64,000 nucleotides of DNA from CAVSKL01 sp963728475 [NCBI: Candidatus Eiseniibacteriota bacterium] (GTDB lineage: Bacteria; Eisenbacteria; RBG-16-71-46; JABDJR01), in NCBI GenBank assembly GCA_963728475.1, contig CAVSKL010000002.1, positions 620,001 through 684,000 on the forward strand, given 5' to 3'. Below the pieces are notes generated by a model. That model was not told the origin of the DNA and did no database searches. It saw nothing but the letters and a program-made list of their open reading frames with translations. The position numbers and the translations under genes were made by a program. Position 1 is the stretch's first letter. Every line of letters begins with the position of its first letter. Positions 14,427 through 23,853 of this stretch are shown piece after piece.

Positions 14427-17283
14427 GGCAACCTCACCACGCGCAGGGGCTCGAGCCGGGTTCCCGAGATCCGTGCGAAGTAGATCCCGGGAGGCGCGCT
14501 CCGCCCGTTCCGGTCCCGGCCGTCCCAGACCGCGGTACCGGGAACGGCGGGGAGCGCCCGCGTCGAAACCAGCCGCCCGCTCACGTCGAAGATCTCCAGG
14601 GCGGCGCCGGGAGGGAGCGTCACCGACCACGCGAACTCCATGGTTCCCCGCGTGGGGTTGGCGAGGACCCGCCAGGGGCGGAGCGCCACGCCGGAACCGG
14701 TCACCGTCCACGGCCCCCACCGTTCCACCGAACCGTCGCGGTTCTCCCCCTCCAGCCAATAGCCGGCGGGTAGCCGCGCCGCGCCCCCGGCGTCGAGAAG
14801 GCTCCCCGAGGCCTCGGCGGGGATCCACCCCGCCCCCACCGGGTGCACGGCGGCCGCGCCCGCCCCGGCCAGCCAGCGGACCCGGAGCGGCAGCGGCTCG
14901 GCCAGCCGCCAGGAAAGCAGCACGTCCGCGCCCCGGAGTTCGGCGGAGGCGGAGAGCACGCGCACCGGGGTATTTCCCGAGGAGATCGCCACGTTGTCGA
15001 TCCACCAGCCCAGCCCGAGCCGGGACTCCGCCTCGGAGAAGAAATGGAAGCGCACCCGCACCGAGCCCACGTACTCGGAGAGGTTCACGTGGTAGGTGGC
15101 GAAGCGGGCGTCCGCCGGCTCTCCCGCGAACACCGGTTTGGCCGCGTAGTCGGGATTGGCCCCGCCGAAAAACGCGCTGTACCCCTCGCGGGGCGTGGCC
15201 ACCGTCCAGTCCCCGCCGTTCACCGAGATCTCCACCACCCCGCCGGCCAGGACCTCGCCGGAGTCGGGGAAGATGATGTCGACCAGGGAGTCGAAGCTCA
15301 GCTCGGCGTCGGGGGGAAGCAGGACCGGGGGGGAGGTGAGCGCGGCGTCGGACCCCTTGTAGAACCCGGACTTGGCGAAGCCGAACTTGAACCCCGCGGA
15401 GTGGTTCCCGTAGGCGGCGCCGTAGGTCCACTGGTCCACCGCGGTCGGCCGCACCGGCTGGTGGGTCCAGGACAGGGGCGGGTTCTCGAAGTCCTCCGCG
15501 CTCCCCACCCGGGTCCCCAGCCCCAGCTCCACCGGCACCCGGCGGACGGGCGCGTTCTCCCAGCCGAGCTCCAGGCGGAGCGGAAGCCCGTAGGGGTCGC
15601 TGGGAAGGTCCCCGGAGATCCGGACCCGGATGGGGTCGGCGGGGACGAGCGTGGATCCCGCCGCCACCGGTCCCAGGTCGAGATCGGCATCGAGCACCAC
15701 CGCCCGGGGGTCCTCCGAGATCACGTGGATCCGCAGGTCCTGGACCGGCTTCCGGCTCACCGCGATCCGCGGGAACACCCCCGCGGTCTCGCCGCCGGAG
15801 ACCAGTCCGTCCCCGTTGCCCTCCAGCTCCGTCATGTTGACGCTGGGCACGTCCACCACCGGGCCCGGCTGCACGTGGAGATTGGCGGTCACGACGCCGT
15901 CGGCGCCGGGACCGGTGATGCCGAACACGGACACGTAGGTATCGTCCCCGGAGTAGGAGCGGTTGGAGGGACTGCTGTAGCGCCAGAACGCCTGCCCCGC
16001 CGTGTAGGGATCGCCGGCGTCCCCGAACGAGACCGCGCCGTAGCGGTTCTCGAGCTGGTAGAGCCCATCCGCCTGTTCCAGCGCCACCTTGTAGTGGTTC
16101 GGGTTGTCGTTGTTGGGCGCCCGCTCGTCCACGTGGTAGATGAGGAGGCCCCCGCCGGGGAGCGCGGCGTCGATCCCCATCGGCTGCCGGTTCTCGAGCA
16201 GGAAGTACTCGGTGTCGCCGGCCCCGTTCGCCCACAGGCGGTACACCGTGCCCGAGGTCTCCTCGGGGGGATCCCCACCGCATCGCGGTCGGTATAGATG
16301 GTGACCGCGTCGTCGAACCCCAGCTTCACCTTGCACCAGGCGTCGAAGCCGGTGGGGACCTGGCCGGGCCCCACCGCGACTCCCCCGCTCATGATCGACC
16401 AGACCCCGAGGCCGGCGCTGGCCGGCACCCCGCCGGCGCTCCCGTCGGTGTCGTAGAGATCCGGAAGCCCCATCAGGTGCCCCAGCTCGTGCACGAAGAT
16501 CCCCACCCCCCCGTTCTCGGCGTTCAGGGTGAAGTAGCGGCCGAACACTCCGTCCATGGGGATCGGTTCGGTGGTATACCAGAAGACGCTCACGAAGTCG
16601 TTGCTGCTGGTCTGTCCCTCATTCCGCCCGGGTCCGGCGTGGACGATCAGGATGCCGTCGACGGTCTCGTCGTCGTCCCCGGAGTCGGGAACGCCGTCGG
16701 GCCCCTCGTCGTCGAAGCTCGCGTAGTTGATGGTGTCGTCGGAGAGGTAGAGCGTCTCCTCGGCCAGGCGCTGCGAGTTCCGGGGATAGGCCAGGGGCGA
16801 GATCCCCCCCACCCCGGCGGTGTAGGAGTTGCGGGTCTGGGAGGCGGTGAACCAGCCCCGCACCTCGCCGGTGAGCTGGAGGCGGCCGTGGGAGGCGGCG
16901 GCGAGGAAATCGGCCACCGAACCGCCGGGGAAGGTGCCGCGGCTGAACAGGAAATCGCGGTAGTAGTCGGGGGTGTGGTGCTCGCGGTCCGCGGCGAGGT
17001 CCGGGAAGTCCACGAGGAGCGCCACCACCCGGAGCTCGGTCACCCCGCCCTCCTTGCGAACGGCGGACTGAGCGGCGAGATGCGGCGCGGGGAGGTCCAC
17101 CCCGCTCTCCGGCCACAGCCGGGCCTCGGCCGGGGTGAGATGCCGCCACGCCGGCGCCGCGGGGGCGGCAGCCCCGGATCCGGCCATGAACGCGTTCAGC
17201 GCAAACGGCACCAGGAGGAGCGGAAGCGTCCGGACTATGGTGGGTCGGTGGCCCCGAGGGCCCCGATCTCGGGCAGAGTTCAT
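14423..17283 (-). CDS. Secreted M6-family (immune inhibitor A-like) metalloprotease with FlgD-like tail (apparent 1-base frameshift)
   Basis: Read as one gene it encodes 953 residues. It has a signal peptide (TLPLLLVPFALNAFMAGSGA) and an M6 catalytic domain (RVVALLVDFPDL, GRLQLTGEVRGWF, then GIFVHELGHLMGLPDLYDTD with the HExxH zinc site). Next come ENRQPMGIDAALPGGGLLIY, a beta-rich region with a MAM/jelly-roll-like segment (GLGWWIDNVAISSG), and a C-terminal tail (LEIFDVSGRLVSTRALP, then PPGIYFARISG, ending RVVRLP). The frame breaks at a run of 6 G (16265-16270); one added base joins the halves. In the other frame the zinc site and the rest of the protein are undamaged. Extracellular protein degradation is the likely role. 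Confidence 0.8.
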
Positions 17284-17346
17284 GCTGCGGTCACGTCCCA
17301 CAGGCAGCGGGGTGACGGGGGACCGAGGGTTCCAGCCCCGGGGAAG

Positions 17347-17375
17347 AGTCTAGGGGCGGCAACTCCCCCGGTCAA
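17347..17375 (-). promoter_or_regulatory. Vegetative promoter of the M6 protease operon
   Basis: TTGACC (17370-17375), 17 bases, TAGACT (17347-17352) on the minus strand. The -35 overlaps the stop of the PAP2 gene. The leader would be about 57 bases. Both hexamers are identical to those before the M50 protease gene. Confidence 0.7.
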
Positions 17376-17941
17376 GTTGTGATATGGCGGACGAGCCGGT
17401 CCCCCCATCGCTTCCGCACCCGCGCCGCCAGCCAGGCCGCCCCGGCGCCGAGGGCGCCCCCCACCAGCCAGCCCCCGAGGATGTCGCTCGGGTAGTGCAC
17501 GCCCAGATAGACCCGGCTGTACCCCACCGCGAGCACCAGGAACGCGGCGGGAACGGCCCATTTCCGGTAGATGAGGGCGAGCAGGACGGCGACGGCGGCG
17601 GTGTTCACCGCGTGGGAGGAGGGGAACGAACCCCGGCTCGAGCAATGGGCGCCGTGGTTCTTCACCCCGGCGATGCCCGCCTCCACGCGGCAGGGGCGGG
17701 GCCGGTGCACCAGAGGCTTGAGAACGTGGCTCGAGAGCTGGTCGGCGGCCGGCACCAGGAGGAGCAGCACCAGCACCACCGCCCGCCCCCGGGCGCCGTC
17801 GCGGAAGAGCATCCACAGCACCAGGGCGAGAAAGAGCGGGATCCCGTAGACCGGGTTGCTGAACGCGCGCATCACCGGGGCGAGGGCGTCGGTCCCCCAC
17901 CGGATGTTGATCAGGCGGAACAGGGCGAGGTCGAGGCTCAC
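17372..17941 (-). CDS. PAP2-superfamily membrane phosphatase
   Basis: The 189-residue integral membrane protein carries all three phosphatase motifs: KPLVHRPRP (K-x6-RP, Lys75), SFPSSH (about residues 105-110) and YSRVYLGVHYPSD (SR-x5-H). It likely dephosphorylates undecaprenyl diphosphate or another lipid phosphate on the outer face of the inner membrane. The GTG start overlaps the stop of the glycosyltransferase gene (GTGA), which fits recycling or processing of a polyprenyl-phosphate sugar donor. Substrate is inference. Confidence 0.85.
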   Translation of the reverse strand: MSLDLALFRLINIRWGTDALAPVMRAFSNPVYGIPLFLALVLWMLFRDGARGRAVVLVLLLLVPAADQLSSHVLKPLVHRPRPCRVEAGIAGVKNHGAHCSSRGSFPSSHAVNTAAVAVLLALIYRKWAVPAAFLVLAVGYSRVYLGVHYPSDILGGWLVGGALGAGAAWLAARVRKRWGDRLVRHITT

Positions 17942-19857
17942 GGGTTCTCCAGTTGTTCGAGGAACGCCCGGTAGGCGGGCGGCCGCCGCGCCGCCTCCAG
18001 GCCGCGAAGCACCGCCAGCGCCTCCGGGCGCCGGCCGAGCGCGGCGAACGCCCGGGCCTCCCCCATCCGGGCATCGGGGCTCCAGGGCTCCAGGTCCACC
18101 AGCGCGCGGAAGGCGTCGAGCGCGGTGGGGACGTCCCCCAGGTTCCCCAGCACCACCGCCGCGTTGTAGAGGGCGTCGGGCTCGCGGCCCGCCACCTCCA
18201 GGGTGCGGCGGGCCAGCGAGTCCGCCTCGGCCCGGCGCCCTTCGCGGAAGGCCAGCGAGGCCAGGTTTCCCAGCGCCTTGGGGTGGCGGGGCGCGACCAG
18301 GAGCGCGGACTCGAAGGCGCGGCGGGCATCGTCGAGGCGCCCCGCCTGGGCATCGGCCACCCCCAGGTTGTTCCACCCGTCGGCGAAGGTGGGGTCGAAC
18401 ATGAGCGCGGTCTTGTAGTACGCCAGAGCCTGGGCGGTTTCCCCGCGGGAGGCGAAGTAGATCCCCAGGCGCAGGTTCGACTCGGAGTTCGAATGAAGGC
18501 GGCGGTGCCCCCACAGGTCCGCGTTCATCGCCCACGCTCCCGCGATGAGGAGCGCCCCGTAGAGCAGGAAGGTCCCCCGCCGGTGTCCCCGGAGGAGGGT
18601 GACCCCCTCGGCCAGGCCCACCCCCGCCCACACCGCCAGGAGCGGGATCATCGAGGCCCGGAAGCGGCCGCACACGAAGAAGGCCACGATCACCGCGATC
18701 AGCACGACCGGGCCCGCCACCCACGCGAAGGGGAGCCGCCGGCGCAGAAGCCCCAGCCCCAGCCCGGCCAGGGCCAGGGGGCCGAGCACGCCGAACCCCA
18801 CCAGGAGCGGCACCCGGTAGATCCGGGCCAGGCGGGAAAAGTAGTAGTAGTCCTGGTTGTTGGGGATCTCGAACCCGTCCCAGAAATAGCCGAGCTTCCG
18901 CGCCTCCAGGGCCAGGAAATCCCCGGGCCGGCTCCGGATCCAGTCGAAGGCGCGCCCGTACCAGTAGCGCGAGACCTCGGACGGCTTGAGCGGCCGTCCC
19001 GCCGCCCGCTCGGCGTCGCGGCGCGCGTCCTCGATCCCCCCGGTCCAGGTCCGGCGGAAGCCCGGGGCCACCGCGGCCATGCCGTCGGCGGTGGGGTTGT
19101 TGCCGAGGTAGAAGTTCAGCCCTCCCTGCGAAGCCACCGGCACCAGGTCCCGGCCCACCGCGTAGTTGCGCGCCAGCGCCGGGGCGAGGACCAGCAGCGC
19201 CGACGCGGCGTAGAGCAGCGCGGGCCGCCGGGCCGCGCGGCCGCGCCGGAGCAGGATCCACACCACCGCCACCGGGACCAGGGCGAGGATGGTGGGCCGG
19301 ACCAGGGCGGCCAGCCCCAGCGCCGCGCCCGCTCCCAGGCAGCGGCGGGGGGACCCGCGCGCGATCGCCCGGTCCAGGGCGAACACCGCGAGAAGATCGA
19401 GCGGCGCCTCGAGCACGGTCAGGAGCAGCTCCCCCTCGAAGTAGATGAGCGGCCCCGAGAGCGCGACCAGGAGCCCCGCCGCCACCGCCACCCCCCGCCC
19501 GAACCGCGGGTAGGCGAAGGCGGCGGTGAGAAGCGCGGTGCCGGCCCCGATCGTGAACTGCACCACCCGCACCAGGAGATAGTCGGGTCCGGCCAGGGCG
19601 TAAAGGACGCCGAGGAAGTACGGATAGAGGGGCGCCCGGAAGAAGACCTCGTGCCCCAGCCAGTGCCCGGCGGCCAGCCGCCTCGCCCACTGGTCGTGAT
19701 AGAGCGCGTCCATCTGGGGCGCGGCGAAGAACGGAGTGTGGCGAAGATCCACCAGGTAGCCGAGCCGGGCGGCCAGGGCCAGCGCGAAGACCACCCACAG
19801 CCAGGGATCGCGCAGCGCTCGCCCCACCCCGGCGCGGTTGCTATGCTCGACGGTCAT
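17938..19857 (-). CDS. ArnT/PMT-type (GT39-like) membrane glycosyltransferase fused to TPR repeats
   Basis: The 639-residue product has about ten membrane segments. The first extracytoplasmic loop reads FFAAPQMDALYHDQWARRLA, with the acidic residue expected of polyprenyl-phosphate-dependent transferases. GLNFYLGNNPTADGM and YWYGRAFDWIRSRPGDF are typical of this group in uncultured bacteria. From about residue 460 the chain becomes TPR repeats (AYYKTALMFDPTFADGWNNL, ALLVAPRHPKALGNLASLAF). The start ATG 19857 overlaps the divergent pgeF start; a GTG at 19827 is an alternative and neither has a good ribosome site. Acceptor unknown. Confidence 0.75.
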   Translation of the reverse strand: MTVEHSNRAGVGRALRDPWLWVVFALALAARLGYLVDLRHTPFFAAPQMDALYHDQWARRLAAGHWLGHEVFFRAPLYPYFLGVLYALAGPDYLLVRVVQFTIGAGTALLTAAFAYPRFGRGVAVAAGLLVALSGPLIYFEGELLLTVLEAPLDLLAVFALDRAIARGSPRRCLGAGAALGLAALVRPTILALVPVAVVWILLRRGRAARRPALLYAASALLVLAPALARNYAVGRDLVPVASQGGLNFYLGNNPTADGMAAVAPGFRRTWTGGIEDARRDAERAAGRPLKPSEVSRYWYGRAFDWIRSRPGDFLALEARKLGYFWDGFEIPNNQDYYYFSRLARIYRVPLLVGFGVLGPLALAGLGLGLLRRRLPFAWVAGPVVLIAVIVAFFVCGRFRASMIPLLAVWAGVGLAEGVTLLRGHRRGTFLLYGALLIAGAWAMNADLWGHRRLHSNSESNLRLGIYFASRGETAQALAYYKTALMFDPTFADGWNNLGVADAQAGRLDDARRAFESALLVAPRHPKALGNLASLAFREGRRAEADSLARRTLEVAGREPDALYNAAVVLGNLGDVPTALDAFRALVDLEPWSPDARMGEARAFAALGRRPEALAVLRGLEAARRPPAYRAFLEQLENP

Positions 19858-20539
19858 GAGATGGATCTGGCGCCTGGAGGACGGCCGCTTCGTGCTTCGC
19901 CCGGACCCGGCGCCCCCGGGGTTTACCGCCGGGGTGGCGGGACGGGGGCTCCGGCCGGACGCGCCGCTTCCCTATCCCGCCGAGGCCTCGGTGTGGATGG
20001 GCCAGGTCCACGGGACCGATCTCCGCGAGGCCGGCGGTCCCGGCGCGCTTCCCGCCTGCGACGCGGTCCATTCGCGGGAGCGGGGGCTGTGGCTCACGGT
20101 GCAGGTGGCCGACTGCCTGCCGCTTCTCCTCGCCTCCCCCGGCGAGGGCTCGGCGGCGGTCCACGCCGGCTGGCGGGGGCTGGCCGGAGGGGTGATCGAA
20201 GCCGCCCTCGCCCGATTCCGCCACCCGGACGCGCTCACGGTGTGGCTCGGCCCCGCCATCGGCCCCTGCTGCTTCGAGGTGGGGCCCGAGGTGGCGGCGC
20301 GGTTCCCGGAGACGGCGCGCCGCCCCGGCCCCCGCGACCGTCCCCACGTGGACCTCTTCACCGCCGCCCGCGAGCGGCTCACCGCCGGCGGGGTCCCCGC
20401 GGCGGCGATTTCCGCGCCCGGTCCCTGCACCCGCTGCCACCAGCACCTCCTCCACTCGCATCGCGGGAGCGGGGGCGCCCCCGGGCGCAACGTCGCGTTC
20501 ATCGGGCCGGCGCCCGCGGATCAGTCGCAATCGCCGTAG
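19856..20539 (+). CDS. pgeF: PgeF/YfiH-family polyphenol oxidase (peptidoglycan editing factor)
   Basis: The 227-residue product has the family core. It reads QVHGTDLREA, TVQVADCLPLLLA (Asp-Cys), AAVHAGWRGLAGGVIEAALA (His), WLGPAIGPCCFEVGPEVAARF and a late CTRC pair. The conserved Cys and His residues form the zinc/active site. Members act on purine nucleosides and keep peptidoglycan stems free of mis-incorporated serine. TATGCT lies 8 bases upstream, suggesting a nearly leaderless message. Its last 19 bases overlap the 3' end of bshA on the other strand. Confidence 0.85.
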   Translation: MRWIWRLEDGRFVLRPDPAPPGFTAGVAGRGLRPDAPLPYPAEASVWMGQVHGTDLREAGGPGALPACDAVHSRERGLWLTVQVADCLPLLLASPGEGSAAVHAGWRGLAGGVIEAALARFRHPDALTVWLGPAIGPCCFEVGPEVAARFPETARRPGPRDRPHVDLFTAARERLTAGGVPAAAISAPGPCTRCHQHLLHSHRGSGGAPGRNVAFIGPAPADQSQSP

Positions 20540-21633
20540 ACCTTCAGGTACTCGGGCAGCACGTGCTCGATCCGGAACCGCTCGTTCACCCGGCGCCTGG
20601 CGTTCTCGCGCACCGAGGCCGCCAGCTCCGGCTCCCGGAGGAGGCGGACCAGGATCTCGACCATGCCCGGCACGTCGTGGGGTTCGCGCAGGAATCCCGA
20701 CTCCCCGTCCACCACCACCTCGCGGGTCCCTCCCACGTTGGTGGCCACCACCGGCACCCCCACCGCCATCGCCTCCAGCACGGTGAGCCCGAAGCTCTCG
20801 TGCAGGGAGGGGAGGAGGAACGCGTCGGCCAGGGGGAAGATGTCCTCGATGTACTCCTGGTTCCCCAAGAACGCCACCCGGCCGGCCAGGCCCAGCTCCC
20901 CCACCAGCCGCTCGGTGGAGAGCCGCTCCGGCCCGTCCCCCACCAACAGGAGCCGCGCCGGCAGGCGCTCGGCCACTCCGTGGAACGCGCGCACCACCGC
21001 CGGGAGGTTCTTGACCGCGCGGAAGTTCGAGATATGGAGAATGATTTTTTCGTTGTCGGCGGCGTATTGACACCGGCGTCCGGCCGGACGGGGACGGAAG
21101 GTGCCGGTGTCCACGAAGTTGGGGATCACGTGGATGGGGCGCCCGGTGCGGAAGATGCGGCGGGTTTCCTCCTCCAGCCAGCCGCTCACCGAGGTCACGC
21201 AGTCCGACTCCTCGATCGAGAACTTGGTCACCGCGTAGAACGACGGGGCCTGCCCCACCAGGGTGATGTCGGTGCCGTGGAGGGTGGCCACCGTCTTGAT
21301 CCGCCGTCTCCGGAGCATCTTCTTGGCCAGGTAGGCGCAGGCGGCGTGGGGCATGGCGTAGTGGGCGTGGAGCACGTCCAGGTCGTAGGCCTCGGCCACC
21401 TCGGCCATCTTGGCCGAGAGGGAGAGCGAATAGGGCGGGTAGTGGAAGACCGGGTAGTTCTCGGGGCGGACCTCGTGGAAGAAGATGTTCTCCTCGAACC
21501 GCCGGAGCCGGACCGGCAGGCTGGAGGTGATGAAGTGGACCTGGTGCCCCTCGCGGGCCAGGGCCTTGCCCAGCTCGGTGGCGACCACGCCGCTCCCCCC
21601 CTCGGTGGGATAGCAGGAGATGCCGATCCTCAC
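20521..21633 (-). CDS. bshA: N-acetyl-alpha-D-glucosaminyl L-malate synthase
   Basis: The 370-residue GT4-type glycosyltransferase catalyses the first step of bacillithiol synthesis, joining UDP-GlcNAc and L-malate. It opens RIGISCYPTEGGSGVVATEL, then GHQVHFITSSLPVRL, NIFFHEVRPENYPVF and TLHGTDITLVG. These stretches are near-diagnostic for BshA rather than for generic GT4 enzymes. The donor-binding ESFGLTVLEAMAVGVPVVAT segment is intact. The GTG start overlaps the bshB1 stop. All three bsh genes lie in one operon in the order C, B1, A. Confidence 0.93.
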   Translation of the reverse strand: MRIGISCYPTEGGSGVVATELGKALAREGHQVHFITSSLPVRLRRFEENIFFHEVRPENYPVFHYPPYSLSLSAKMAEVAEAYDLDVLHAHYAMPHAACAYLAKKMLRRRRIKTVATLHGTDITLVGQAPSFYAVTKFSIEESDCVTSVSGWLEEETRRIFRTGRPIHVIPNFVDTGTFRPRPAGRRCQYAADNEKIILHISNFRAVKNLPAVVRAFHGVAERLPARLLLVGDGPERLSTERLVGELGLAGRVAFLGNQEYIEDIFPLADAFLLPSLHESFGLTVLEAMAVGVPVVATNVGGTREVVVDGESGFLREPHDVPGMVEILVRLLREPELAASVRENARRRVNERFRIEHVLPEYLKVYGDCD

Positions 21634-22349
21634 CGCCGCGCCTCCCCCGCGAGCGCGGCGGCGCTGCGGACCGGAACCGGCCCCAGCTCGAAGAAGGGTT
21701 CCCCGAACTCCGCCCCCACCATGCCGCCGTAGTAGCGGTCCCGCGACTCCACCCGGGCCAGAAAACCGGGCTCGGAGATCGGGGTGACCAGGGGGTCGCC
21801 CGGCTCGCGCCGGAACTGGCTCCGGTAGGCGGCGACCGCCCGCCGCTTGGCCTCGTAGTGGGCGCTCACGTCCACCACCAGGCTCGGCTTGAACGGGCGC
21901 CGGCCCATGGCGAAGAGCAGGCGGGCGGGGCGGTGGGGATCGTTTCCGGGGTCGGGAAAGTTCCGGAGCCCGGCCAGGAAGGCCGCCCGCTTCACCAGCT
22001 TTCCCGCCTCCTCATGGTCGGGGTGGTCGTCGAACCAGTGCATGGCCAGGACCAGGGCGGGGCGCTCGTCCCGGATCGCCCGCACCACCGCCTCCACCTG
22101 CCCGGGGTCGCGGGAGGAGAGCCCGCCGTCGGGCAGCCCCAGCGACGTCCGGCCCGCCGCGCCCAGCGCCCGGGCCGCGGCCTCGGATTCGGCGGCACGG
22201 ATCTCGGGGGTGCCGCGAGTGGCGCGCTCCCCCCGCGTGAGGTCCACGAACCGCACCGAGAGGCCGGCGGCGGCGAGGAGGGCCACCGTGCCTCCGGCGG
22301 AAAGCTCGATGTCGTCGGGATGGGGCGCGATGGCCAGGACGTCAGACAC
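21630..22349 (-). CDS. bshB1: Bacillithiol biosynthesis deacetylase
   Basis: The 239-residue LmbE-family zinc enzyme deacetylates GlcNAc-malate to GlcN-malate. Visible motifs are LAIAPHPDDIELSAGG (zinc ligands His and Asp), FVDLTRGERATRGTPEIRAA and AMHWFDDHPDHEEAGKLV (third ligand). ALLFAMGRRPF-like and KPSLVVDVSAHYEAKRRAVA segments fit the BshB1 subgroup. The GTG start overlaps the bshC stop by 8 bases and its own stop overlaps bshA. Confidence 0.93.
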   Translation of the reverse strand: MSDVLAIAPHPDDIELSAGGTVALLAAAGLSVRFVDLTRGERATRGTPEIRAAESEAAARALGAAGRTSLGLPDGGLSSRDPGQVEAVVRAIRDERPALVLAMHWFDDHPDHEEAGKLVKRAAFLAGLRNFPDPGNDPHRPARLLFAMGRRPFKPSLVVDVSAHYEAKRRAVAAYRSQFRREPGDPLVTPISEPGFLARVESRDRYYGGMVGAEFGEPFFELGPVPVRSAAALAGEARR

Positions 22350-23853
22350 CGGGGCCCTCCAGGACGAAGTGGTGCACGCTCCCCTCCTCCAGCCGGTCGA
22401 GGTGGGCGCGCGCGGTGCGAAGCGCGATCCCCGGCGCCTCGTCGCGATAGAAGAGCGCCAGGGTCGCCCCCGAGAGCCCGCGGTCCTGGTCTCCGCGGTG
22501 GGGACGAAGGAACTCGGGGAGGTTCCGGAGCGCGGGGCGCTCCCGGTAGAGATCCTGCCGGGCGCGGCGGTCCAGAACCTCCTCCAGCCGGTGGATCTGC
22601 CCGTCGATCTTCCGGCGGGCGGCCTCCGCGGACTGCTCCATGTCCTTGCGGAATCCCTCCGAGGCCCCGACCAGCTGCTCCAGGTGCTGGGAGACCGCGC
22701 CGCGGAGCGCGGCCACCGCCGCCGCCGCCCCCGCGGGAACGCGATCCCGGGCCAGCCCGGCCAGCCACGCCTCCGGATCCCGGACGATCTCCGCGGTGCG
22801 CTCCAGCGGAAGCAGCCCGGCGGGGATCAGGGTGGCGGCCAGCCGCGGCACCCGCTCCGGCTCCGGGATGCCGAAGGCGTGGTAGATCGGGGTGAGCTGG
22901 CGGAGGTAGGCGGCCTCGCCCGCCCCCACCACCTGGGCGGCGGTGCCGAAGAGATGATCCTGGAGCGGCGCCCGGAGGAGCACCGAAGGGGCCAGGTTCG
23001 CGTCCCCGCCCGAGGCCAGGGCGGCCGCGACGTCGGCTTCCCAGCGCCGGGGATCGATCTCCCCGCGGCGGTCCCCGTCCAGCAGGAAGAGGCCGTGGTC
23101 GGCGGCGGCGGCGTCCAGGGGTGCGGGCGCCCCCTCCGCGGCCAGTTCGCGCCCCCGCGCGATCACCGCCTCGGCCAGGGGGCGGTGGCGCGGCAGGTAC
23201 CCGCTCCAGAGCGCGCTCCCGGCCGCGCGAACTTCGGGCCAGCGGGCGTCGAGGGGCACGAGGCCGCGCTCTCCCAGGTAGGCGAGGAGGCAGCGGGCGA
23301 AGGTCTCGCCCAGCTCGACCGCGGCTCCGCCCTGGGGTGCGCCCAGGAGCGAGCCCGAAGCCCCCCAGGCCGCGAACACCTCCTCCGCCCCGTCGGGGAT
23401 CCGGATCCGCGCCCCCCCCACCCAGCGGCGGGAGCCCACCGGGGAGACCGTCCACCGGGTGCGGTAGAGGTCGAGATCGGGCCGGGGAAGCGCTCCCCAA
23501 CCCACCTCGTCCCAGTCGGTGTCGTCGGCGTTCATCCAGAACACCGCCGCCGCCGGGCCGGTCCCGTCCCGTTCCAGGCGTTCGGCCAGCGCGACCGCGG
23601 TGGCCGCCTTGTACAGGCAGTAGAGAGGGCCGCCCCACACCCCGGGTTGCTGTCCGGTGACCACCACCCGGGTCCGGGGATCGGCCAGCCGCTCCAGCGC
23701 CGCATGGGCGGGAGCGGGGGCGTCCCACCCCTCCAGCGCCCGCCCCCACCGCGTGGTGAGCGCCCCGGGGAGATGCTTGGGGCCGGGAGGGGCGGCCGGC
23801 CGCCCGGAGCCGGGAGCGTCGGCCACCGGAAGCGAGAGGAGCGGCGCCTTCAT
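22342..23853 (-). CDS. bshC: Putative cysteine ligase of bacillithiol synthesis
   Basis: The 503-residue product matches BshC, which adds cysteine to GlcN-malate in the last step of bacillithiol assembly. Key stretches are RVVVTGQQPGVWGGPLYCLY, AVFWMNADDTDWDEVGW, APSVLLRAPLQDHLFGTAAQ and VGAGEAAYLRQLTPIYHAFG. A coiled coil near the C-terminus (about residues 390-440) is also typical. The start ATG 23853 overlaps the methyltransferase stop (ATGA). Confidence 0.9.
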   Translation of the reverse strand: MKAPLLSLPVADAPGSGRPAAPPGPKHLPGALTTRWGRALEGWDAPAPAHAALERLADPRTRVVVTGQQPGVWGGPLYCLYKAATAVALAERLERDGTGPAAAVFWMNADDTDWDEVGWGALPRPDLDLYRTRWTVSPVGSRRWVGGARIRIPDGAEEVFAAWGASGSLLGAPQGGAAVELGETFARCLLAYLGERGLVPLDARWPEVRAAGSALWSGYLPRHRPLAEAVIARGRELAAEGAPAPLDAAAADHGLFLLDGDRRGEIDPRRWEADVAAALASGGDANLAPSVLLRAPLQDHLFGTAAQVVGAGEAAYLRQLTPIYHAFGIPEPERVPRLAATLIPAGLLPLERTAEIVRDPEAWLAGLARDRVPAGAAAAVAALRGAVSQHLEQLVGASEGFRKDMEQSAEAARRKIDGQIHRLEEVLDRRARQDLYRERPALRNLPEFLRPHRGDQDRGLSGATLALFYRDEAPGIALRTARAHLDRLEEGSVHHFVLEGPGV

